The notes under the pieces: generated by a model
Told to the model about the DNA's origin: nothing
What the model saw: only the letters and a program-made list of their open reading frames with translations
Database searches by the model: none
Position numbers and translations under genes: made by a program
Source of the DNA: Acanthosoma haemorrhoidale
Taxonomy: Eukaryota; Arthropoda; Insecta; Hemiptera; Acanthosomatidae
NCBI GenBank assembly: GCA_930367205.1
Contig: OV884014.1
Span: 73,077,104 to 73,141,103, forward strand
Direction: 5' to 3'
DNA length: 64,000 nt
Shown: positions 48,701 to 60,700 of the stretch, one piece after another
How the letters are laid out: each line of letters starts with the position of its first letter
Position numbering within the stretch: the first letter of the stretch is position 1

Positions 48701-51700
48701 CGGTGGTGAAAGTGATCTCTCCTTGACAAGTTCTGTTGGTTTCTCCTTCTTCGGGGACACCTCTTTTTCTATCTCTTCCTTCACAGGGCTAACCATTTCT
48801 TTCTCGTCTTTTACTGGTATTTTCTCGATATCTTCAGTTGTCGGTGGAAGAGATTCTGTCGGTGATATTACAGGTTCTCCAAGTTTTTCTTCTGGTGTTT
48901 TAGCTACTTTAGGAGGCATCAATTCTTTCAATGACTCGGGCGGGGATATTTTTTCTACAATCGTAGTTTCCTTAGAAATGAATTCTACCCTTTCTTCGAT
49001 TATTTCCTCTTTGCTCACGAGTAGTGGTGATTTCGGAGGTGAAGGTGTCGGTTCCTTGACCAATTCATACGGTTTCTCCTTCTCTGGTGAAACCTCTTTC
49101 TCCGGGGATACCTCCTTTTCTTTCTCCACTTTGGGTGGAGTGGGTAGAGGTTTATCAGTGGTTACAGTGATCCGTTCTTCTAGTGTGATAACTTGAGCTG
49201 TTGGCGAAGGGGATTTGGTTGGTGAGCTAACGGAATCTTCTGGCGTTTTAGCTACTTTATCAGGAACGGTTTCTTTCAACAGCTCTTCCGTACAAATTTT
49301 TTCTGCTGATGTTGTCACCTTTGTGATTTGAACTAGTTCAGCTGTTTCCTCAACTAGCCCCTCTTTGCTTACTAGTAGCGGTGATTTTGTAGGTGAAGGA
49401 GACGGTTCCTCGACCAACTCTGTCGGTTTCTCCTTTTCGGGGGACACCTCTTTTTTAATATCATCAGTTGTTGGTAAAACTGATTTGACTGGTTCTTCTG
49501 GTGTTTTCTCTACTTTGACTGGAATCGTCTCTTTCATTTCTTCCTCTGGTGACAATTTTTCTACAGTAGTAGTTACTTTTCTTAATACCGTAATTTCTTC
49601 AACTAACCCCTCTTCGCTTACGAGTAGTGGAGATTTCGGTGGTGAAAGTGATCTCTCCTTGACAAGTTCCGTTGGTTTCTGCTTCTTCGGGGACACATCT
49701 TTTTCTATCTCTTCCTTCACAGGGCTAACCATTTCTTTCTCGTCTTTTACTGGTATTTTCTCGATATCTTCAGTTGTCGGTGGAAGAGATTCTGTCGGTG
49801 ATATTACAGGTTCTCCAAGTTTTTCTTCTGGTGTTTTAGCTACTTTAGGAGGCATCAATTCTTTCAATGACTCGGGCGGGGATATTTTTTCTACAATCGT
49901 AGTTTCCTTAGAAATGAATTCTACCCTTTCTTCTATTATTTCTTCTTTGCTCACGAGTAGTGGTGATTTCGGAGGTGAAGGTGTCGGTTCCTTGACCAAT
50001 TCATACGGTTTCTCCTTCTCTGGTGAAACCTCTTTCTCCGGGGATACCTCCTTTTCTTTCTCCACTTTGGGTGGAGTGGGTAGAGGTTTATCAGTGGTTA
50101 CAGTGATCCGTTCTTCTAGTGTGATAACTTGAGCTGTTGGCGAAGGGGATTTGGTTGGTGAGCTAACGGAATCTTCTGGCGTTTTAGCTACTTTATCAGG
50201 AACGGTTTCTTTCAACAGCTCTTCCGTACAAATTTTTTCTGCTGATGTTGTCACCTTTGTGATTTGAACTAGTTCAGCTGTTTCCTCAACTAGCCCCTCT
50301 TTGCTTACTAGTAGCGGTGATTTTGTAGGTGAAGGAGACGGTTCCTCGACCAACTCTGTCGGTTTCTCCTTTTCTGGGGACACCTCTTTTTCAATATCAT
50401 CAGTTGTTGGTAAAACTGATTTGACTGGTTCTTCTGGTGTTTTCTCTACTTTGACTGGAATCGTCTCTTTCATTTCTTCCTCTGGTGACAATTTTTCTAC
50501 AGTAGTAGTTACTTTTCTTAATACCGTAATTTCTTCAACTAACCCCTCTTCGCTTACGAGTAGTGGAGATTTCGGTGGTGAAAGTGATCTCTCCTTGACA
50601 AGTTCTGTTGGTTTCTCCTTCTTCGGGGACACCTCTTTTTCTATCTCTTCCTTCACAGGGCTAACCATTTCTTTCTCGTCTTTTACTGGTATTTTCTCGA
50701 TATCTTCAGTTGTCGGTGGAAGAGATTCTGTCGGTGATATTACAGGTTCTCCAAGTTTTTCTTCTGGTGTTTTAGCTACTTTAGGAGGCATCAATTCTTT
50801 CAATGACTCGGGCGGGGATATTTTTTCTACAATCGTAGTTTCCTTAGAAATGAATTCTACCCTTTCTTCTATTATTTCTTCTTTGCTCACGAGTAGTGGT
50901 GATTTCGGAGGTGAAGGTGTCGGTTCCTTGACCAATTCATACGGTTTCTCCTTCTCTGGTGAAACCTCTTTCTCCGGGGATACCTCCTTTTCTTTCTCCA
51001 CTTTGGGTGGAGTGGGTAGAGGTTTATCAGTGGTTACAGTGATCCGTTCTTCTAGTGTGATAACTTGAGCTGTTGGCGAAGGGGATTTGGTTGGTGAGCT
51101 AACGGAATCTTCTGGCGTTTTAGCTACTTTATCAGGAACGGTTTCTTTCAACAGCTCTTCCGTACAAATTTTTTCTGCTGATGTTGTCACCTTTGTGATT
51201 TGAACTAGTTCAGCTGTTTCCTCAACTAGCCCCTCTTTGCTTACTAGTAGCGGTGATTTTGTAGGTGAAGGAGACGGTTCCTCGACCAACTCTGTCGGTT
51301 TCTCCTTTTCGGGGGACACCTCTTTTTCAATATCATCAGTTGTTGGTAAAACTGATTTGACTGGTTCTTCTGGTGTTTTCTCTACTTTGACTGGAATCTT
51401 CTCTTTCATTTCTTCCTCTGGTGACAATTTTTCTACAGTAGTAGTTACTTTTCTTAATACCGTAATTTCTTCAACTAACCCCTCTTCGCTTACGAGTAGT
51501 GGAGATTTCGGTGGTGAAAGTGATCTCTCCTTGACAAGTTCTGTTGGTTTCTCCTTCTTCGGGGACACCTCTTTTTCTATCTCTTCCTTCACAGGGCTAA
51601 CGATTTCTTTCTCGTCTTTTACTGGTATTTTCTCGATATCTTCAGTTGTCGGTGGAAGAGATTCTGTCGGTGATATTACAGGTTCTCCAAGTTTTTCTTC

Positions 51701-54700
51701 TGGTGTTTTAGCTACTTTAGGAGGCATCAATTCTTTCAATGACTCGGGCGGGGATATTTTTTCTACAATCGTAGTTTCCTTAGAAATGAATTCTACCCTT
51801 TCTTCGATTATTTCCTCTTTGCTCACGAGTAGTGGTGATTTCGGAGGTGAAGGTGTCGGTTCCTTGACCAATTCATACGGTTTCTCCTTCTCTGGTAAAA
51901 CCTCTTTCTCCGGGGATACCTCCTTTTCTTTCTCCACTTTGGGTGGAGTGGGTAGAGGTTTATCAGTGGTTACAGTGATCCGTTCTTCTAGTGTGATAAC
52001 TTGAGCTGTTGGCGAAGGGGATTTGGTTGGTGAGCTAACGGAATCTTCTGGCGTTTTAGCTACTTTATCAGGAACGGTTTCTTTCAACAGCTCTTCCGTA
52101 CAAATTTTTTCTGCTGATGTTGTCACCTTTGTGATTTGAACTAGTTCAGCTGTTTCCTCAACTAGCCCCTCTTTGCTTACTAGTAGCGGTGATTTTGTAG
52201 GTGAAGGAGACGGTTCCTCGACCAACTCTGTCGGTTTCTCCTTTTCGGGGGACACCTCTTTTTCAATATCATCAGTTGTTGGTAAAACTGATTTGACTGG
52301 TTCTTCTGGTGTTTTCTCTACTTTGACTGGAATCGCCTCTTTCATTTCTTCCTCTGGTGACAATTTTTCTACAGTAGTAGTTACTTTTCTTAATACCGTA
52401 ATTTCTTCAACTAACCCCTCTTCGCTTACGAGTAGTGGAGATTTCGGTGGTGAAAGTGATCTCTCCTTGACAAGTTCTGTTGGTTTCTCCTTCTTCGGGG
52501 ACACCTCTTTTTCTATCTCTTCCTTCACAGGGCTAACGATTTCTTTCTCGTCTTTTACTGGTATTTTCTCGATATCTTCAGTTGTCGGTGGAAGAGATTC
52601 TGTCGGTGATATTACAGGTTCTCCAAGTTTTTCTTCTGGTGTTTTAGCTACTTTAGGAGGCATCAATTCTTTCAATGACTCGGGCGGGGATATTTTTTCT
52701 ACAATCGTAGTTTCCTTAGAAATGAATTCTACCCTTTCTTCTATTATTTCTTCTTTGCTCACGAGTAGTGGTGATTTCGGAGGTGAAGGTGTCGGTTCCT
52801 TGACCAATTCATACGGTTTCTCCTTCTCTGGTGAAACCTCTTTCTCCGGGGATACCTCCTTTTCTTTCTCCACTTTGGGTGGAGTGGGTAGAGGTTTATC
52901 AGTGGTTACAGTGATCCGTTCTTCTAGTGTGATAACTTGAGCTGTTGGCGAAGGGGATTTGGTTGGTGAGCTAACGGAATCTTCTGGCGTTTTAGCTACT
53001 TTATCAGGAACGGTTTCTTTCAACAGCTCTTCCGTACAAATTTTTTCTGCTGATGTTGTCACCTTTGTGATTTGAACTAGTTCAGCTGTTTCCTCAACTA
53101 GCCCCTCTTTGCTTACTAGTAGCGGTGATTTTGTAGGTGAAGGAGACGGTTCCTCGACCAACTCTGTCGGTTTCTCCTTTTCGGGGGACACCTCTTTTTC
53201 AATATCATCAGTTGTTGGTAAAACTGATTTGACTGGTTCTTCTGGTGTTTTCTCTACTTTGACTGGAATCGTCTCTTTCATTTCTTTCTCTGGTGACAAT
53301 TTTTCTACAGTAGTAGTTACTTTTCTTAATACCGTAATTTCTTCAACTATCCCCTCTTCGCTTACGAGTAGTGGAGATTTCGGTGGTGAAAGTGATCTCT
53401 CCTTGACAAGTTCTGTTGGTTTCTCCTTCTTCGGGGACACCTCTTTTTCTATCTCTTCCTTCACAGGGCTAACGATTTCTTTCTCGTCTTTTACTGGTAT
53501 TTTCTCGATATCTTCAGTTGTCGGTGGAAGAGATTCTGTCGGTGATATTACAGGTTCTCCAAGTTTTTCTTCTGGTGTTTTAGCTACTTTAGGAGGCATC
53601 AATTCTTTCAATGACTCGGGCGGGGATATTTTTTCTACAATCGTAGTTTCCTTAGAAATGAATTCTACCCTTTCTTCGATTATTTCCTCTTTGCTCACGA
53701 GTAGTGGTGATTTCGGAGGTGAAGGTGTCGGTTCCTTGACCAATTCATACGGTTTCTCCTTCTCTGGTAAAACCTCTTTCTCCGGGGATACCTCCTTTTC
53801 TTTCTCCACTTTGGGTGGAGTGGGTAGAGGTTTATCAGTGGTTACAGTGATCCGTTCTTCTAGTGTGATAACTTGAGCTGTTGGCGAAGGGGATTTGGTT
53901 GGTGAGCTAACGGAATCTTCTGGCGTTTTAGCTACTTTATCAGGAACGGTTTCTTTCAACAGCTCTTCCGTACAAATTTTTTCTGCTGATGTTGTCACCT
54001 TTGTGATTTGAACTAGTTCAGCTGTTTCCTCAACTAGCCCCTCTTTGCTTACTAGTAGCGGTGATTTTGTAGGTGAAGGAGACGGTTCCTCGACCAACTC
54101 TGTCGGTTTCTCCTTTTCGGGGGACACCTCTTTTTCAATATCATCAGTTGTTGGTAAAACTGATTTGACTGGTTCTTCTGGTGTTTTCTCTACTTTGACT
54201 GGAATCGCCTCTTTCATTTCTTCCTCTGGTGACAATTTTTCTACAGTAGTAGTTACTTTTCTTAATACCGTAATTTCTTCAACTAACCCCTCTTCGCTTA
54301 CGAGTAGTGGAGATTTCGGTGGTGAAAGTGATCTCTCCTTGACAAGTTCTGTTGGTTTCTCCTTCTTCGGGGACACCTCTTTTTCTATCTCTTCCTTCAC
54401 AGGGCTAACGATTTCTTTCTCGTCTTTTACTGGTATTTTCTCGATATCTTCAGTTGTCGGTGGAAGAGATTCTGTCGGTGATATTACAGGTTCTCCAAGT
54501 TTTTCTTCTGGTGTTTTAGCTACTTTAGGAGGCATCAATTCTTTCAATGACTCGGGCGGGGATATTTTTTCTACAATCGTAGTTTCCTTAGAAATGAATT
54601 CTACCCTTTCTTCGATTATTTCCTCTTTGCTCACGAGTAGTGGTGATTTCGGAGGTGAAGGTGTCGGTTCCTTGACCAATTCATACGGTTTCTCCTTCTC

Positions 54701-57700
54701 TGGTAAAACCTCTTTCTCCGGGGATACCTCCTTTTCTTTCTCCACTTTGGGTGGAGTGGGTAGAGGTTTATCAGTGGTTACAGTGATCCGTTCTTCTAGT
54801 GTGATAACTTGAGCTGTTGGCGAAGGGGATTTGGTTGGTGAGCTAACGGAATCTTCTGGCGTTTTAGCTACTTTATCAGGAACGGTTTCTTTCAACAGCT
54901 CTTCCGTACAAATTTTTTCTGCTGATGTTGTCACCTTTGTGATTTGAACTAGTTCAGCTGTTTCCTCAACTAGCCCCTCTTTGCTTACTAGTAGCGGTGA
55001 TTTTGTAGGTGAAGGAGACGGTTCCTCGACCAACTCTGTCGGTTTCTCCTTTTCGGGGGACACCTCTTTTTCAATATCATCAGTTGTTGGTAAAACTGAT
55101 TTGACTGGTTCTTCTGGTGTTTTCTCTACTTTGACTGGAATCGCATCTTTCATTTCTTCCTCTGGTGACAATTTTTCTACAGTAGTAGATACTTTTCTTA
55201 ATACCGTAATTTCTTCAACTAACCCCTCTTCGCTTACGAGTAGTGGAGATTTCGGTGGTGAAAGTGATCTCTCCTTGACAAGTTCTGTTGGTTTCTCCTT
55301 CTTCGGGGACACCTCTTTTTCTATCTCTTCCTTCACAGGGCTAACCATTTCTTTCTCGTCTTTTACTGGTATTTTCTCGATATCTTCAGTTGTCGGTGGA
55401 AGAGATTCTGTCGGTGATATTACAGGTTCTCCAAGTTTTTCTTCTGGTGTTTTAGCTACTTTAGGAGGTATCAATTCTTTCAATGACTCGGGCGGGGATA
55501 TTTTTTCTACAATCGTAGTTTCCTTAGAAATGAATTCTACCCTTTCTTCTATTATTTCTTCTTTGCTCACGAGTAGTGGTGATTTCGGAGGTGAAGGTGT
55601 CGGTTCCTTGACCAATTCATACGGTTTCTCCTTCTCTGGTGAAACCTCTTTCTCCGGGGATACCTCCTTTTCTTTCTCCACTTTGGGTGGAGTGGGTAGA
55701 GGTTTATCAGTGGTTACAGTGATCCGTTCTTCTAGTGTGATAACTTGAGCTGTTGGCGAAGGGGATTTGGTTGGTGAGCTAACGGAATCTTCTGGCGTTT
55801 TAGCTACTTTATCAGGAACGGTTTCTTTCAACAGCTCTTCCGTACAAATGTTTTCTGCTGATGTTGTCACCTTTGTGATTTGAACTAGTTCAGCTGTTTC
55901 CTCAACTAGCCCCTCTTTGCTTACTAGTAGCGGTGATTTTGTAGGTGAAGGAGACGGTTCCTCGACCAACTCTGTCGGTTTCTCCTTTTCGGGGGACACC
56001 TCTTTTTCAATATCATCAGTTGTTGGTAAAACTGATTTGACTGGTTCTTCTGGTGTTTTCTCTACTTTGACTGGAATCGCCTCTTTCATTTCTTCCTCTG
56101 GTGACAATTTTTCTACAGTAGTAGTTACTTTTCTTAATACCGTAATTTCTTCAACTAACCCCTCTTCGCTTACGAGTAGTGGAGATTTCGGTGGTGAAAG
56201 TGATCTCTCCTTGACAAGTTCTGTTGGTTTCTCCTTCTTCGGGGACACCTCTTTTTCTATCTCTTCCTTCACAGGGCTAACGATTTCTTTCTCGTCTTTT
56301 ACTGGTATTTTCTCGATATCTTCAGTTGTCGGTGGAAGAGATTCTGTCGGTGATATTACAGGTTCTCCAAGTTTTTCTTCTGGTGTTTTAGCTACTTTAG
56401 GAGGCATCAATTCTTTCAATGACTCGGGCGGGGATATTTTTTCTACAATCGTAGTTTCCTTAGAAATGAATTCTACCCTTTCTTCGATTATTTCCTCTTT
56501 GCTCACGAGTAGTGGTGATTTCGGAGGTGAAGGTGTCGGTTCCTTGACCAATTCATACGGTTTCTCCTTCTCTGGTAAAACCTCTTTCTCCGGGGATACC
56601 TCCTTTTCTTTCTCCACTTTGGGTGGAGTGGGTAGAGGTTTATCAGTGGTTACAGTGATCCGTTCTTCTAGTGTGATAACTTGAGCTGTTGGCGAAGGGG
56701 ATTTGGTTGGTGAGCTAACGGAATCTTCTGGCGTTTTAGCTACTTTATCAGGAACGGTTTCTTTCAACAGCTCTTCCGTACAAATTTTTTCTGCTGATGT
56801 TGTCACCTTTGTGATTTGAACTAGTTCAGCTGTTTCCTCAACTAGCCCCTCTTTGCTTACTAGTAGCGGTGATTTTGTAGGTGAAGGAGACGGTTCCTCG
56901 ACCAACTCTGTCGGTTTCTCCTTTTCGGGGGACACCTCTTTTTCAATATCATCAGTTGTTGGTAAAACTGATTTGACTGGTTCTTCTGGTGTTTTCTCTA
57001 CTTTGACTGGAATCTTCTCTTTCATTTCTTCCTCTGGTGACAATTTTTCTACAGTAGTAGTTACTTTTCTTAATACCGTAATTTCTTCAACTAACCCCTC
57101 TTCGCTTACGAGTAGTGGAGATTTCGGTGGTGAAAGTGATCTCTCCTTGACAAGTTCTGTTGGTTTCTCCTTCTTCGGGGACACCTCTTTTTCTATCTCT
57201 TCCTTCACAGGGCTAACGATTTCTTTCTCGTCTTTTACTGGTATTTTCTCGATATCTTCAGTTGTCGGTGGAAGAGATTCTGTCGGTGATATTACAGGTT
57301 CTCCAAGTTTTTCTTCTGGTGTTTTAGCTACTTTAGGAGGCATCAATTCTTTCAATGACTCGGGCGGGGATATTTTTTCTACAATCGTAGTTTCCTTAGA
57401 AAAGAATTCTACCCTTTCTTCGATTATTTCCTCTTTGCTCACGAGTAGTGGTGATTTCGGAGGTGAAGGTGTCGGTTCCTTGACCAATTCATACGGTTTC
57501 TCCTTCTCTGGTAAAACCTCTTTCTCCGGGGATACCTCCTTTTCTTTCTCCACTTTGGGTGGAGTGGGTAGAGGTTTATCAGTGGTTACAGTGATCCGTT
57601 CTTCTAGTGTGATAACTTGAGCTGTTGGCGAAGGGGATTTGGTTGGTGAGCTAACGGAATCTTCTGGCGTTTTAGCTACTTTATCAGGAACGGTTTCTTT

Positions 57701-60700
57701 CAACAGCTCTTCCGTACAAATTTTTTCTGCTGATGTTGTCACCTTTGTGATTTGAACTAGTTCAGCTGTTTCCTCAACTAGCCCCTCTTTGCTTACTAGT
57801 AGCGGTGATTTTGTAGGTGAAGGAGACGGTTCCTCGACCAACTCTGTCGGTTTCTCCTTTTCGGGGGACACCTCTTTTTCAATATCATCAGTTGTTGGTA
57901 AAACTGATTTGACTGGTTCTTCTGGTGTTTTCTCTACTTTGACTGGAATCTTCTCTTTCATTTCTTCCTCTGGTGACAATTTTTCTACAGTAGTAGTTAC
58001 TTTTCTTAATACCGTAATTTCTTCAACTAACCCCTCTTCGCTTACGAGTAGTGGAGATTTCGGTGGTGAAAGTGATCTCTCCTTGACAAGTTCTGTTGGT
58101 TTCTCCTTCTTCGGGGACACCTCTTTTTCTATCTCTTCCTTCACAGGGCTAACGATTTCTTTCTCGTCTTTTACTGGTATTTTCTCGATATCTTCAGTTG
58201 TCGGTGGAAGAGATTCTGTCGGTGATATTACAGGTTCTCCAAGTTTTTCTTCTGGTGTTTTAGCTACTTTAGGAGGCATCAATTCTTTCAATGACTCGGG
58301 CGGGGATATTTTTTCTACAATCGTAGTTTCCTTAGAAAAGAATTCTACCCTTTCTTCGATTATTTCCTCTTTGCTCACGAGTAGTGGTGATTTCGGAGGT
58401 GAAGGTGTCGGTTCCTTGACCAATTCATACGGTTTCTCCTTCTCTGGTAAAACCTCTTTCTCCGGGGATACCTCCTTTTCTTTCTCCACTTTGGGTGGAG
58501 TGGGTAGAGGTTTATCAGTGGTTACAGTGATCCGTTCTTCTAGTGTGATAACTTGAGCTGTTGGCGAAGGGGATTTGGTTGGTGAGCTAACGGAATCTTC
58601 TGGCGTTTTAGCTACTTTATCAGGAACGGTTTCTTTCAACAGCTCTTCCGTACAAATTTTTTCTGCTGATGTTGTCACCTTTGTGATTTGAACTAGTTCA
58701 GCTGTTTCCTCAACTAGCCCCTCTTTGCTTACTAGTAGCGGTGATTTTGTAGGTGAAGGAGACGGTTCCTCGACCAACTCTGTCGGTTTCTCCTTTTCGG
58801 GGGACACCTCTTTTTCAATATCATCAGTTGTTGGTAAAACTGATTTGACTGGTTCTTCTGGTGTTTTCTCTACTTTGACTGGAATCTTCTCTTTCATTTC
58901 TTCCTCTGGTGACAATTTTTCTACAGTAGTAGTTACTTTTCTTAATACCGTAATTTCTTCAACTAACCCCTCTTCGCTTACGAGTAGTGGAGATTTCGGT
59001 GGTGAAAGTGATCTCTCCTTGACAAGTTCTGTTGGTTTCTCCTTCTTCGGGGACACCTCTTTTTCTATCTCTTCCTTCACAGGGCTAACGATTTCTTTCT
59101 CGTCTTTTACTGGTATTTTCTCGATATCTTCAGTTGTCGGTGGAAGAGATTCTGTCGGTGATATTACAGGTTCTCCAAGTTTTTCTTCTGGTGTTTTAGC
59201 TACTTTAGGAGGCATCAATTCTTTCAATGACTCGGGCGGGGATATTTTTTCTACAATCGTAGTTTCCTTAGAAATGAATTCTACCCTTTCTTCTATTATT
59301 TCCTCTTTGCTCACGAGTAGTGGTGATTTCGGAGGTGAAGGTGTCGGTTCCTTGACCAATTCATACGGTTTCTCCTTCTCTGGTGAAACCTCTTTCTCCG
59401 GGGATACCTCCTTTTCTTTCTCCACTTTGGGTGGAGTGGGTAGAGGTTTATCAGTGGTTACAGTGATCCGTTCTTCTAGTGTGATAACTTGAGCTGTTGG
59501 CGAAGGGGATTTGGTTGGTGAGCTAACGGAATCTTCTGGCGTTTTAGCTACTTTATCAGGAACGGTTTCTTTCAACAGCTCTTCCGTACAAATTTTTTCT
59601 GCTGATGTTGTCACCTTTGTGATTTGAACTAGTTCAGCTGTTTCCTCAACTAGCCCCTCTTTGCTTACTAGTAGCGGTGATTTTGTAGGTGAAGGAGACG
59701 GTTCCTCGACCAACTCTGTCGGTTTCTCCTTTTCGGGGGACACCTCTTTTTCAATATCATCAGTTGTTGGTAAAACTGATTTGACTGGTTCTTCTGGTGT
59801 TTTCTCTACTTTGACTGGAATCTTCTCTTTCATTTCTTCCTCTGGTGACAATTTTTCTACAGTAGTAGTTACTTTTCTTAATACCGTAATTTCTTCAACT
59901 AACCCCTCTTCGCTTACGAGTAGTGGAGATTTCGGTGGTGAAAGTGATCTCTCCTTGACAAGTTCTGTTGGTTTCTCCTTCTTCGGGGACACCTCTTTTT
60001 CTATCTCTTCCTTCACAGGGCTAACCATTTCTTTCTCGTCTTTTACTGGTATTTTCTCGATATCTTCAGTTGTCGGTGGAAGAGATTCTGTCGGTGATAT
60101 TACAGGTTCTCCAAGTTTTTCTTCTGGTGTTTTAGCTACTTTAGGAGGCATCAATTCTTTCAATGACTCGGGCGGGGATATTTTTTCTACAATCGTAGTT
60201 TCCTTAGAAATGAATTCTACCCTTTCTTCTATTATTTCCTCTTTGCTCACGAGTAGTGGTGATTTCGGAGGTGAAGGTGTCGGTTCCTTGACCAATTCAT
60301 ACGGTTTCTCCTTCTCTGGTGAAACCTCTTTCTCCGGGGATACCTCCTTTTCTTTCTCCACTTTGGGTGGAGTGGGTAGAGGTTTATCAGTGGTTACAGT
60401 GATCCGTTCTTCTAGTGTGATAACTTGAGCTGTTGGCGAAGGGGATTTGGTTGGTGAGCTAACGGAATCTTCTGGCGTTTTAGCTACTTTATCAGGAACG
60501 GTTTCTTTCAACAGCTCTTCCGTACAAATTTTTTCTGCTGATGTTGTCACCTTTGTGATTTGAACTAGTTCAGCTGTTTCCTCAACTAGCCCCTCTTTGC
60601 TTACTAGTAGCGGTGATTTTGTAGGTGAAGGAGACGGTTCCTCGACCAACTCTGTCGGTTTCTCCTTTTCGGGGGACACCTCTTTTTCAATATCATCAGT

